A stretch of 64,000 bases of DNA from CAIRDP01 sp037138335 (GCA_037138335.1 JBAXIO010000010.1:84709-148708); one strand, 5' to 3'; numbered from the stretch's first letter, positions 46,503 through 55,139 are shown. Made by a program: numbers and translations. The notes: generated from the letters alone by a model not told the origin.

Positions 46503-48860
46503 TTAAAATTGTATTTTGTAAATAAAATTGGGGAAAAACCCAAGTTGATAGGTTGTACTAATTGACTTGCTTCTGTCATCGTAACTCTGTGAGAATACGT
46601 TTTTGTTATTCGTAACATTTTGCAAGTCGATGGAAAACGATTGTGACAATTTTTTTGTACGGCTGTTCAGGGTATATCCAACCTTGAAATCCAGCCTGAA
46701 ATAATCGGGATAGGTACTTGTATAGGCATAGGCATCTCCTTCGAGGATCTCCCTGCCTGCAGCCTGTGATGCCTTCAGGTTAATCGGTGTATAATACCGG
46801 CCTCCGGCGTAAGTAATTTTTATATCGGTTGTGAAAGCATTCCTTTTTCCTTTGCCAAGCTTCCACTCTTTCCCGGCCAGGAAGTTGGCCACATATCTGC
46901 CGTTAAATGCCGTGTTTCTTTCTATTCCGTCACTGCCGGTGTATTTTGACTGGTAAAGCGAAGCTGTAAATAAGCCATAGTACCCCCTGCTAAAGAACTT
47001 CTCAACAGTAAGTTCAAGGCCGTAATTTTGCCCGGTGCCGGTGTTTGTAAGGCTGTCTTCCAAATCAGTCCTGAAACTTGCCCCTGTGTTGAGCATGGAG
47101 TAACTGCTTGGGTATGTATTGACAGGCACATTGAAGAGATACTGATAATAGGCTTCAACTTTCAAACGCCAGTCTTTGAAGGGTTGCACATCATATCCCA
47201 AAACAAAATGATGGCTTCTCGTAAAACCCAGGTCCAGGTTATCGTAATTATAAGAGCCATCTGCATTTGGCGTTTGTAAAAAATAGACATTCAAAGGTTG
47301 TGTTTGTGAATGCAATCCATAACCAAAACTAAAACTGTTTTTATTATTCAACTCGTACTTTAACCCTATACGGGGTTCAACCGAGAAGGAATTATTCAGA
47401 AAGAACTGCTGTAAATGAATGCCTGCATTCAGCGTGAGTTTTTCGCTGATGTTGTATTTAAGATGAGCATAAACCTGGGCCAGCGTGGTGTAGCTGTTGT
47501 AATCCCAGATCTGGCTCCATTCTTCACCTTCACGCCTTCTGTTCCTGCTGTACAGGTCAAGATTCATATATTCAGCCTGCATTCCGGCCTTAAAAAAAAG
47601 CCTGGAATTGATTTTCAGATTGTAGTTGGTAATGAATTCATAACCTGTTCTGGCAACCTTATTTTCCTCTTTGCTGTATGAATTCCGCAACGAATCCATG
47701 CCATAGTTTAATTGGTTCGTCCCCGAATAATTGATGCCAATCGTAGAACTGATATATGATTTGCTGTTGATCTGCTTGAAGTGTTTCAATCCTCCGATGG
47801 CAATTTTACTCTTGAAATCTGATGACTGTCCGCCACCATATAATTCATTCGAGCTGCCTCCCTTTAATGATATGCTGCTGGCAGCCAGGATGCCAAACAG
47901 GCTAAATCTTCCAAGTTTTGTCTCCCCGCTGTTTATTTTAAATGAAAGATCCTGGTAAGTGGGCGTGGCGGTAGTGCCTATGTTTATTCCCATGGCCTGG
48001 GCGATACCTGCCAGCGCATACCTGTAACCAATTAAATAGGATGAACCATTTGATTTACTGATTGGCCCCTCTGTCATCGCCTCAAGTCCGGTTGTTACCC
48101 CAAGCTGAACAGTGGTCTCTCTTTTTTGTGCATTCCCGTTTCTGAAACCTATGTCAAAAACGCCTGAAATAGCGTTACCATATTCTGCCGGCCAGGCCGA
48201 GGTGAAGAAATCGGAACTCTTCAGCATGTTGGTGTTTAAGGCACTAACAGCGCCTCCTGTAGTCCCGATGGATGCAAAATGGTTGGGATTAGTTGCATCC
48301 ATGCCGTCGATACGCCACAACACTCCTGCAGGAGAATTACCGCGGATGACAATATCATTCCTGCTGTCGTCGGTGGCGCTGACGCCGGCAAAATTAGCAG
48401 CTAGTCGTGCCGGATCGCTTCGCCCGCCGGCAAACCTGTTCACCTCTTCCATCGAAAAGGTGCGTGCGCTGATCGTAGATAAACTGTTGATGGTTTTGTC
48501 TTTGCTGTTGGCTGTTATCACGACCTCATTCAGGGATTTTATATCCTCTTCCATCGCAATATCCAGGATGGTTTCTTTCCCTGAAGTAACCACAACACTG
48601 GAGACCAATACATCCTTATAGCCAATGTAGGAGGTTTTCAGTTCATACCTGCCCGGAGGCACATTTGCAAGGACATATTTCCCCTTTTCATCTGTCGTTG
48701 TTCCTTTATTCTCTGTTTTACTTACAATTTGAACGCTTGCACCTGGAAGGGTTGTTTGAGAAAGCTTATCAGTAACGACACCCCGAATATTTTGCCTGTT
48801 GTTTTGGGCATACGATAATTGTGCTATTATCAGTAAAATAATCAAGAAGGATCCTTTCAT
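46503..48860 (-). CDS. TonB-dependent outer-membrane receptor
   Basis: A signal peptide (…AQLSYAQ) precedes a carboxypeptidase-like domain (about 23-110, GVVTDKLSQTTLPGASVQIV, GTTTDEKGKYVLANVPPG), the plug (SLNEVVITANSKDKT, GDSPAGVLWRIDG-like region) and a 22-strand-type barrel ending in an aromatic (FPNFIYKIQF). The 785 residues are short for SusC and no SusD gene is present, so this is a stand-alone receptor. It lies between a DUF1566 lipoprotein gene and a two-component system in one operon, suggesting transport-coupled signalling. The ligand is unknown. Confidence 0.92.
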   Translation of the reverse strand: MKGSFLIILLIIAQLSYAQNNRQNIRGVVTDKLSQTTLPGASVQIVSKTENKGTTTDEKGKYVLANVPPGRYELKTSYIGYKDVLVSSVVVTSGKETILDIAMEEDIKSLNEVVITANSKDKTINSLSTISARTFSMEEVNRFAGGRSDPARLAANFAGVSATDDSRNDIVIRGNSPAGVLWRIDGMDATNPNHFASIGTTGGAVSALNTNMLKSSDFFTSAWPAEYGNAISGVFDIGFRNGNAQKRETTVQLGVTTGLEAMTEGPISKSNGSSYLIGYRYALAGIAQAMGINIGTTATPTYQDLSFKINSGETKLGRFSLFGILAASSISLKGGSSNELYGGGQSSDFKSKIAIGGLKHFKQINSKSYISSTIGINYSGTNQLNYGMDSLRNSYSKEENKVARTGYEFITNYNLKINSRLFFKAGMQAEYMNLDLYSRNRRREGEEWSQIWDYNSYTTLAQVYAHLKYNISEKLTLNAGIHLQQFFLNNSFSVEPRIGLKYELNNKNSFSFGYGLHSQTQPLNVYFLQTPNADGSYNYDNLDLGFTRSHHFVLGYDVQPFKDWRLKVEAYYQYLFNVPVNTYPSSYSMLNTGASFRTDLEDSLTNTGTGQNYGLELTVEKFFSRGYYGLFTASLYQSKYTGSDGIERNTAFNGRYVANFLAGKEWKLGKGKRNAFTTDIKITYAGGRYYTPINLKASQAAGREILEGDAYAYTSTYPDYFRLDFKVGYTLNSRTKKLSQSFSIDLQNVTNNKNVFSQSYDDRSKSISTTYQLGFFPNFIYKIQF

Positions 48861-48864
48861 TCTT

Positions 48865-50109
48865 TTAGTTGATATTTCTTACAAGGCGTACATAGTTTAA
48901 TACCCTTTCTTCTCCTTGGCCTGTTCCTACTGTCTTCTTGTCGAAACGCACTGCACCGGCACCGTGGAGGTCTTCGCCATTTCCGTCTTCCGCCCTGCCA
49001 AAAGCGACATACCATGCAGAAGGATAGGCTCCATTTGCTATAGAAATAGCCGAGGTACTTGTCCAATAATAGGGATAGTCAGCCTTTCCTCCATCGTTTA
49101 GAATACTGGTACAGCTGAATAGTGCATTTATTGCGGGTCCAACATTAGCTGAGTTAGTTGCATACGGCGAACGTGTGTAATCTACAAGACTTTGAAGTTC
49201 CTTTGTATTGGGAAGGCGCCAATCGTTGTGGCCAAGATAATTTGCATTATTCTGCGTTTGAGCATAAGCCAGTGCGTGTCCCCAATCCATTCCAGAACCG
49301 TTGTCGGTCTGTTGCCACATGAGGCCGGTAGCCAAATCAGAAATGGTTCCGTCGTTATTGTTTTGGAATAAATTGACGCCATATGAAAGATTTCCTCTTA
49401 CACAACGAACCTGATGCATTGGACCAGCACTGATACTATATGCTTTAATATGTCCTGTGCCAAAATTTACACCAAAAGCAAGTTCATCACCGGCTGCTTC
49501 GCCGTGTCCACCGCTTATGTTGCCCAAAACTCCGGTATATTTGTCGCTGCTCCAGAATATAGCGTGACTGAGGTCTTGCTCATCTCTATATTCAATGTCA
49601 AAATAGTTTGTATCAATATAAGGCCAGCCGGTACTTGCATTCCATAAAGAGTATAGCTCCTTTATGGTTGGCACGCGCCAGTCGTTGAAGCCGCCGTAAT
49701 TTTGCTTGTTCAAATTGTCAACCACAGTTTGCGTTTCCGCCCAATAATAAATGCCAGCATCATAATATTTCTGCCATGTTAAGCCAGTAACATCATCTTT
49801 AACAGTAAGTCCATCACTGCTTTTGGTGTAAACAGGAGTTATATGTTCAAACTGGGAATCCTGTCCGTAAAAGGCTCCGCCTGAAGCAGGCGTGATAATG
49901 TTGCCGGCGCTGTCCCAGCATTTGGTTTGACTTGTGCCAACAACCGGATAACAGCCTGCATAGGCCGGTTCACGCGGAACTACTTGTAAATCACCGGTGG
50001 TTGTATTTGTTGTTTCTGTACTATTTTTTTTACACCCGCACGATGTTAAAAGAATGCCAGCGATCATAAGGATAGCTGTAAAACCGGGAAACGAAATTGA
50101 TTTTTTCAT
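48865..50109 (-). CDS. DUF1566 (Lcl C-terminal-like) lipoprotein
   Basis: I use Met 50109, which gives MKKSISFPGF… and a lipobox ending LTSC; the longer frame start at 50136 would overlap the promoter's -7 box. Two DUF1566 units are visible, each with TGLTWQKYYDAG/TGLMWQQTDNGSG and NDWRVPTIKELYSLW/NDWRLPNTKELQSL. DUF1566 modules occur in surface adhesin-like proteins such as legionella collagen-like Lcl. The protein is expected at the outer membrane. It is first gene of the operon with the TonB receptor, kinase and regulator. Confidence 0.88.
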   Translation of the reverse strand: MKKSISFPGFTAILMIAGILLTSCGCKKNSTETTNTTTGDLQVVPREPAYAGCYPVVGTSQTKCWDSAGNIITPASGGAFYGQDSQFEHITPVYTKSSDGLTVKDDVTGLTWQKYYDAGIYYWAETQTVVDNLNKQNYGGFNDWRVPTIKELYSLWNASTGWPYIDTNYFDIEYRDEQDLSHAIFWSSDKYTGVLGNISGGHGEAAGDELAFGVNFGTGHIKAYSISAGPMHQVRCVRGNLSYGVNLFQNNNDGTISDLATGLMWQQTDNGSGMDWGHALAYAQTQNNANYLGHNDWRLPNTKELQSLVDYTRSPYATNSANVGPAINALFSCTSILNDGGKADYPYYWTSTSAISIANGAYPSAWYVAFGRAEDGNGEDLHGAGAVRFDKKTVGTGQGEERVLNYVRLVRNIN

Positions 50110-50133
50110 GGCTATGTTTTCTTGTTGTGAATG

Positions 50134-50216
50134 CAAAAGTACCGTGCAGGAAATCTATCAAGAAATGGAATCACCAGATAGTATGGTTGTGTCACCCTTT
50201 CATGGTTTTTTATCAC
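50134..50216 (-). promoter_or_regulatory. Promoter plus three 21-bp-phased GTGAY operators (operon 1)
   Basis: On the minus strand TACTTTTG (50141-50134, matching TAnnTTTG) lies 17 nt after TTG (50161-50159). Upstream of it GTGAY occurs three times with exact 21-bp spacing, at plus positions 50170-50174, 50191-50195 and 50212-50216. The block aligns without gaps to 52907-52989 (62 of 83 bases identical by my count), and both blocks sit about 60 bp before a DUF1566 gene. LytTR regulators bind repeats with this period; binding here is an inference. Confidence 0.75.
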
Positions 50217-50289
50217 TGAATGGTTTTGAGAAATTGGTGCCTTTGGATGACACCATGAAAAGCAGAAGAAGTGAGTGTGGATTTTCTTA

Positions 50290-51249
50290 TCAATCCAGGA
50301 GCCTGGTGCTCCCTGCTTCAATATTAAACGCTTTGCCTTTCATCTTGATGAAAACATTGATCGAACTCAGATTGGTAACCATGCTTTTATCAAGTGTGAA
50401 TTTCAGGTTTTTAAACGCATTGATATAGTCGACCAGGCCTATTTGTGTGGTGTAATATATATCAGGATTCATGGAAACCATTTTAAAGAATTTCTCCATT
50501 TCAGTCCATCTGTTTCCTGCACCTTCGTTCTCCCAGCTATGTCCCCATACATCCAGCAGCGCTAAACTGTCCGTTTTAAGAAAATGATTTACGACCTGGT
50601 AGAAACCCGCTAATTCTTTTTTATCATTTTCAGGGTTATCGGGAGTGAAATAAGCCTTGCCAAATTGATGAATGGTAGGGTGCCATTTAAGAAATTCATT
50701 GGGTATTCCAAACATATAAGTGTCTTTAACGGTCCTTGCATACTCGATGCCTAGGCTGTTGATTATTTCGATAACCGAATCATTGTAATTACCAAAAGGA
50801 TATGCCATACCCCGTACAAGATTACCCGATAACCGTTCCAGTTCTCTCCGGTCTTCACCCACCTCGTACAGAACCTCTGCCCGGGAGATATCAGGAAGAT
50901 TGGGGTGATTAACAGTATGCGCAGATATTTCATGACCTTTATATACAACTTTAATTTCTTCCTTTGTGAGATAATCTTTGGTGCCAAGTTTATTTGAATT
51001 GAGATGAAAAGTTCCGATCAGGCCGTATTCGTTCATCAGTCTTACAAGCCTTCTGTCAGCGACCATCCCATCGTCGAAGCTCAAAATCAGTGCCTTTGTT
51101 TTGCCTCCGGGGAAAAGCATTTCTACTTTTTCCTGGCTGCTTACTAAACCATTCTTGCTGGCTGTGGCGGCATTAGTTTGTGCATTCCCGTAATGGATAA
51201 CAGTAATCAATGCGAGGATTACAATAGTTAATCTTGTTTCGCTTATCAT
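50290..51249 (-). CDS. Secreted polysaccharide deacetylase (NodB/CE4)
   Basis: A signal peptide (…HYGNAQ) precedes a NodB homology domain: the catalytic/metal Asp pair D59-D60 in LILSFDDG, the metal-binding H111 and H115 in HTVNHP, and GLEYARTV-like and LDVWGHSWE text for later motifs. The 319 residues are a plausible full CE4 enzyme. It probably removes N- or O-acetyl groups from a surface or environmental glycan. It lies 82 bp downstream of the DUF1566/T9SS gene on the same strand, so it shares that gene's promoter. Confidence 0.88.
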   Translation of the reverse strand: MISETRLTIVILALITVIHYGNAQTNAATASKNGLVSSQEKVEMLFPGGKTKALILSFDDGMVADRRLVRLMNEYGLIGTFHLNSNKLGTKDYLTKEEIKVVYKGHEISAHTVNHPNLPDISRAEVLYEVGEDRRELERLSGNLVRGMAYPFGNYNDSVIEIINSLGIEYARTVKDTYMFGIPNEFLKWHPTIHQFGKAYFTPDNPENDKKELAGFYQVVNHFLKTDSLALLDVWGHSWENEGAGNRWTEMEKFFKMVSMNPDIYYTTQIGLVDYINAFKNLKFTLDKSMVTNLSSINVFIKMKGKAFNIEAGSTRLLD

Positions 51250-51331
51250 CTGACAACAATTTGATTTCAGTGATCGCAGGGAATATCCATTTTAACATGG
51301 TGGTTTTTCACCAACCGGTTCCAAATGATGG

Positions 51332-52879
51332 CTATTCTTTTATTAACTTTTTCACCTCAAAGGTATTACCATTTTGAAGTTTTAGCAAATAAACCCCGGG
51401 GACAAGGCTAGCCATTTGTATAACGGTTTTTCCAAAAAAACTGCCGTTTTGCACAGTTTGGCCGATGGAATTTAAGAGCTCAAAGCTTACCTTTTCTCTG
51501 TCTCCTCTCATTTCGATCGTAAGTTCATCGGAAACAGGATTAGGATAAGCATTAAACATATTATTGACTTTGTTTTCATTTATTCCGGTTGAAGATCCGT
51601 TTCTTACCAAACGCACATAATTGTAAATCCTGACGGCATCTCCCTGAGGAGCATTAGGATTGTAATATCCATTTCCATTATGCGTATATCCGGCAAAGCT
51701 GCTGGGCTTAGGATCGCTTCGCTGACATCCGGCGCCATGTATATCAGTCCAACCTAAACCGGAAAAATAGCCCATAGCTCTTCCGAAGCAAACATAGGTG
51801 GCGCTTGCTCCAATTGTCTGCGCTTGCGAAGAAAAAGTAGTGTTGCTCCAATACCATGGATAATCTGCGGCACCTCCTTCATTGGTAATCTGGGTGCAGT
51901 TGAACATCGGGTTTATTGCTGCAGAACTGCTTGTTGCCGGAGAACGGGTGTAGTCAACTATACTTTGCAATTCTTTGGTATCGGGTAATCGCCAATCCGA
52001 ATATCCCGCATAGGTAAAATTTTCAGCATAACTTAATGCATCCTTCCATAAAACACCTGTCCCGTTATCGTTTTGCATCCACATCAGCCCGGTAGCGTTA
52101 TCGGTAATTGTTCCGTTCCCATTATTAACGAATTGATTTGCTCCATACGCTGTATTGCCGCGAACATATAATACATAGAAATGCTTTGCTGTGCCACATT
52201 CTGGCACAATGTAAGTAGTTGGATATCCCTTAATTCGTCCGTCAATAAAATTGAACCCAAACACAGTTTCCAACATGCCAAATGTCGTACTTACATATAA
52301 GGTAGAGGATACAATTTGACCATCAATAATCCGTTCAGTTCCCAGGCTGCCGTGTGCCAGTGAGTTTACGTCACCGAAACCGACAGAGAAATAAGTCGTA
52401 TCAATATATTTTATACAATTAGACGGTGGTGGGCCTGGTTCTGCTCCAAAAAACATGGCAATGGAATATAGCTCTTTAATAGTAGGTAAACGCCAATCAT
52501 GATAACCGCCAGTGTTACATGTTGCCGCGCTATCCACTGCCTCATAATACTTCAGTTTATCATAGAAATTAATTATTCCGTCACCGTTTCTGTCCTCGGT
52601 CTGCTGCCACATCAGCCCGGTTAAATTGTCGGTTACAGTGCCATTACCATTGTTGGTATAAGATCGCAAGTTTCCGGGATGATTCGAATTCTGTCCATAG
52701 AATGTCTGCCCTGAAATGGGCATTGTTATTGCCACCGCTGTGTCATAAGATATTGTCTGACCTGTTCCAACAACTGGATAAGTATTGGTTTGGCTAAATC
52801 CAATAAAGTTTGTCATTGTTACCATACAAATGGTTGCAATAACATTGACCGTGAAGGATTTATTTGATGATTTTTTCAT
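51332..52879 (-). CDS. DUF1566 surface protein with T9SS sorting domain
   Basis: A signal peptide (…FIGFSQ) is followed by two DUF1566 units (TGLMWQQTEDRNGDGI … YHDWRLPTIKELYS; TGLMWMQNDNGTGV … SDWRLPDTKELQS) and a type A sorting domain at about 440-515 (FNAYPNPVSDELTIEM … GVYLLKLQNG). It is a paralogue of the lipoprotein at 48865-50109 but is routed through T9SS instead of lipidation. Its promoter region is a close copy of the one before that paralogue. Confidence 0.88.
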   Translation of the reverse strand: MKKSSNKSFTVNVIATICMVTMTNFIGFSQTNTYPVVGTGQTISYDTAVAITMPISGQTFYGQNSNHPGNLRSYTNNGNGTVTDNLTGLMWQQTEDRNGDGIINFYDKLKYYEAVDSAATCNTGGYHDWRLPTIKELYSIAMFFGAEPGPPPSNCIKYIDTTYFSVGFGDVNSLAHGSLGTERIIDGQIVSSTLYVSTTFGMLETVFGFNFIDGRIKGYPTTYIVPECGTAKHFYVLYVRGNTAYGANQFVNNGNGTITDNATGLMWMQNDNGTGVLWKDALSYAENFTYAGYSDWRLPDTKELQSIVDYTRSPATSSSAAINPMFNCTQITNEGGAADYPWYWSNTTFSSQAQTIGASATYVCFGRAMGYFSGLGWTDIHGAGCQRSDPKPSSFAGYTHNGNGYYNPNAPQGDAVRIYNYVRLVRNGSSTGINENKVNNMFNAYPNPVSDELTIEMRGDREKVSFELLNSIGQTVQNGSFFGKTVIQMASLVPGVYLLKLQNGNTFEVKKLIKE

Positions 52880-52906
52880 GGCTGAATTATTTACTTATTG
52901 TGAGAG

Positions 52907-52989
52907 CAAAAGTATCATACCTGAAATCCTTCAAGAAATGGAATCACCATAAACAATGGATTCGTCACCCAATTCAGGTTTTCTGTCAC
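52907..52989 (-). promoter_or_regulatory. Promoter plus three 21-bp-phased GTGAY operators (operon 2)
   Basis: TACTTTTG (52914-52907 on the minus strand) lies 17 nt after TTG (52934-52932). GTGAY repeats sit at plus positions 52943-52947, 52964-52968 and 52985-52989, again exactly 21 bp apart. The nearest repeat ends just upstream of the -33 box, the usual place for an activator. Identity to the operon 1 block continues a further 18 nt upstream (CTGAATGGTTTTGAGAA). Confidence 0.75.
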
Positions 52990-53056
52990 TGAATGGTTTT
53001 GAGAATTTGGGGCTGACACCTTGCTGTTCGGCATTCAAATTTGTAAGCGAATACGG

Positions 53057-53110
53057 TATCTAACAGTCAATTCGTCATCGATTTTGCGAAAGTGCTTGAT
53101 TTTATTGAGG
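53057..53110 (-). repeat. Dispersed 54-bp element, copy B
   Basis: It aligns without gaps to 54840-54893 with 40 of 54 bases identical by my count, beginning TATCTAAC and ending TTGATTTTATTG. On the minus strand both copies could encode a related peptide (NKI-FRKI--L-VRY), so they may be relics of one gene. It replaces the 3' end of the Nudix gene. Confidence 0.45.
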
Positions 53111-53345
53111 AAATGGATGGTCTGATAAGAAATAACATCTCTTTTCCTAATACCTTTCTTCGGATCATCACAGCATTATCAGCAACTTCGTCAATATTGA
53201 CATAACCACCAGGGAAAGCCCAGCGATCCTTAAACGGTTCATGCGCTCTACGAATCAGCAAAACGCTTAAACATGCATCGTCTTTGGAAAATAAGACTGT
53301 ATCTACAGTTAATGCGAAGTGCGGATAATCATATATATAGCTCAT
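53067..53345 (-). pseudogene. Truncated Nudix hydrolase
   Basis: The first 60 residues are a Nudix domain of the NadM/YjhB type (DYPHFALTVDTVLF, RRAHEPFKDRWAFPGGYVNIDE). The Nudix box should continue with a REL-EE-GU pattern, but the sequence becomes RRKVLGKEMLFL and then unrelated text, ending after 92 residues where about 140-230 are expected. The catalytic glutamates are missing. The tail overlaps repeat copy B. Confidence 0.65.
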
Positions 53346-53393
53346 TTTTTATAAAGTTATTGAAGACAAAGCTATCAACATTTGACCTGTTAA

Positions 53394-53603
53394 CATGAAA
53401 AAGCCTACCCCCATTTTTTGAGAGGTTTATTCGTTTTAAAGAATTCAGATGCTAGTAAGTCTGCTCAGCAGGAGCATTTGGCTCAACTGGAGCAGATTCA
53501 TGAAAATTCAAAATGCACACGTCTGGTCGCTAAACGCAGCAAAAGTGCGACTTTCATTGTTTCTGCCTTTGTTACTGAGTGTAGATTAAAAATGCCAGAT
53601 TAA
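53394..53603 (+). pseudogene. Possible transposase remnant
   Basis: The frame after a stop at 53391 reads RGLFVLKNSDASKSAQQEHL then AQLEQIHENS, reminiscent of the ISL3-type segment LLLKNPENL…Q…L..LL..N. No DDE residues, ends or target duplication are visible. It lies among other broken genes. The assignment is tentative. Confidence 0.3.
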
Positions 53604-54521
53604 GGTAGCCCCCACCCCGGTAGAACTTACCGGAATTATCTGCAGCTTCTTGTTGGCATTAAAATAGACCATGCTGCCAACTGCAAATCCCAATGCTGAG
53701 CCAAATAATACATCCGAAGCCCAATGATCGTTCATCGCCAGCCGGTAAAGTGCCGTACAACCAGCCAGTCCGAAGCAGATAATAGGGACCCATTTTGTAT
53801 CCCAGTATTCAAGAGCTATTACCGTTGCGATTGAAAAAACCGTCGAAGAATGACCCGAAGGAAATGAATTATACCCGAACGTACCATAGTCCCCGCCCCA
53901 ACTGAATGGCCCATCCCAATTATAGGGATTAGGCGGATCATCCTGATAAGGACGGTGCCTGTGTGAAATCTGTTTAATTGCCTGCGTTAAAACAACTGTA
54001 ATAACATATGCTTCCAATCCTTTTAACCCTGTTTCTTTTGCTTTTTTATTCTTCCATATTACCCCGCAAGCATAAAAAATACCCAATGTGGGAATATCAT
54101 AAAGGCCACTTCCCAGCGGACTAAAAAAGTAATAAGAGGTTTTGCTGATGAATACGGAACTATTTCGATAATAAAATTGTTGTATGGGTTTATCTCCCCA
54201 TGCGATCAACCCTATTGTTCCTGCAACCACTGCTGCTGCCGCTATGATCTGACCAGTTTTCCAGTGGAATGGGTTGGTAAAAACAGATTTAGTATCTGTC
54301 CAGTAAGACTTTGCATAGGCGCGTCCGAATGAACTTGTAGGAGTAATGTTCTGAGGTTCCTTTGTGATAATCACGGTATCCATTTTTTTTATAAGGGTAT
54401 CAACTTGCTGAGGAGTCAAGCTGTCAATTTTCTGAGGAGTAAGGCTATCCTTCTTTTCCTGTGCATTAACATTGAATGCTATACAAAAAGAAAGAAAAAG
54501 AAATACTATACGGAGAACCAT
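53586..54521 (-). CDS. PAP2-family membrane phosphatase
   Basis: A signal peptide or anchor (…AFNVNAQ) is followed by a low-complexity segment (PQKIDSLTPQQVDTL) and a PAP2 domain with all three motifs: KQISHRHRPY (K-x6-RP type), FPSGHSS, and YRLAMNDHWASDVL (R-x5-H-x3-D). Such enzymes dephosphorylate undecaprenyl-pyrophosphate, lipid A or phosphatidic acid at the periplasmic face. At 311 residues it is a secreted/periplasm-facing member with several helices. It is an intact gene within the decayed region. Confidence 0.88.
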   Translation of the reverse strand: MVLRIVFLFLSFCIAFNVNAQEKKDSLTPQKIDSLTPQQVDTLIKKMDTVIITKEPQNITPTSSFGRAYAKSYWTDTKSVFTNPFHWKTGQIIAAAAVVAGTIGLIAWGDKPIQQFYYRNSSVFISKTSYYFFSPLGSGLYDIPTLGIFYACGVIWKNKKAKETGLKGLEAYVITVVLTQAIKQISHRHRPYQDDPPNPYNWDGPFSWGGDYGTFGYNSFPSGHSSTVFSIATVIALEYWDTKWVPIICFGLAGCTALYRLAMNDHWASDVLFGSALGFAVGSMVYFNANKKLQIIPVSSTGVGATLIWHF

Positions 54522-54759
54522 AATTGGATTTCAAGTTTTTGGGTAAGTTAAACTATCAACGAAGGTAAATTGCTTTATGCCGGAAATAATTATATAATAT
54601 TGGGAATAATTTACATAATTCACACCATGGTGGACAGGCCGCCATCAGTGACTACTTTCTGCCGATTTTTTTTGACCCCATTACCATATTAGCAATCAAT
54701 AAAATGAGATGGTTAAGTCGTTCCGGCGAAGGCTGGTCAAAGCAAGTGTTTTTTCGATA

Positions 54760-54814
54760 AAATGCAATGTGCAAGGTGCAAAATATTACACTTTGCACCT
54801 TGCACATTGCATTT
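54760..54814. repeat. Perfect 23-bp inverted repeat, 9-nt loop
   Basis: The arms are 54760-54782 and 54792-54814, separated by ATATTACAC. Each arm is itself built from a GCAA/TGCAA-like alternation (TGCAATGTGCAAGGTGCAAA). There is no T tract directly after it, so it is not a standard terminator. A REP/MITE-like mobile palindrome is the likeliest identity. Confidence 0.7.
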
Positions 54815-54839
54815 GTCGCGGTACACTGCTCTGACGAAA

Positions 54840-54893
54840 TATCTAACCGCCAGTTTATTGCATATTTTTCGAAATTGGTTGATTTTATTGGGG
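54840..54893 (-). repeat. Dispersed 54-bp element, copy C
   Basis: This is the partner of the copy at 53057-53110. It lies 17 bp past the 3' end of the YgiT-type gene, as the other copies lie past minus-strand gene ends. The reading frame NKINQFRKICNKLAVRYFV on the minus strand is not a recognised protein. Confidence 0.45.
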
Positions 54894-54910
54894 GAGGAAT
54901 ATAATTGAGG

Positions 54911-55138
54911 TCAGGCCACTTTCAATTTCATCACTTCAGGTTCAGCACCTTTTAACAGACCTTCCGATCCTCTTTTCAGGACTTCTCCGGTGGTTTGTTC
55001 ATCCAGATAATAATGCTCACACACATCACAAATATGTGCAGGAACCTCCTTGATCAGAATGATGGATCCATTCTTTTCAAGGGTAACAGTTACCTTTCCC
55101 TCGTACATATTTCCTGCTTTACAAATGACGCATTCCAT
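54911..55138 (-). CDS. YgiT-type zinc-ribbon protein (antitoxin-like)
   Basis: I start at Met 55138 (MECVICKAGNM); the longer frame upstream is really the end of a different gene. The 75-residue product has the zinc-binding CVIC and CDVC pairs and the VPAHICDVC segment of YgiT/MqsA-like N-terminal domains. Such proteins commonly sit directly downstream of DUF4258 toxin-like genes, as here, where the remains of one end 1 bp upstream. No helix-turn-helix is present. Confidence 0.8.
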   Translation of the reverse strand: MECVICKAGNMYEGKVTVTLEKNGSIILIKEVPAHICDVCEHYYLDEQTTGEVLKRGSEGLLKGAEPEVMKLKVA

Positions 55139-55139
55139 A

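Larger units (their letters stand above)
54522..54910. other. 389-bp intergenic region with inverted repeat
   Basis: It contains the 23-bp perfect inverted repeat at 54760-54814 and repeat copy C at 54840-54893. No frame with a recognisable domain is visible. The region probably represents non-coding relic DNA after the YgiT-type gene. Confidence 0.45.

Noticed and set aside
46503..52879. A SusC/SusD polysaccharide-utilisation locus around the TonB receptor.
   Set aside because: There is no SusD gene, and the receptor is shorter and different in its operon partners.
53057..54893. Integron attC sites, because both repeat copies contain an ATCTAAC/GTTAGAT-like core.
   Set aside because: The second, complementary core at the other end and a typical stem are missing, the flanking genes are not cassette-like, and no integrase is seen.
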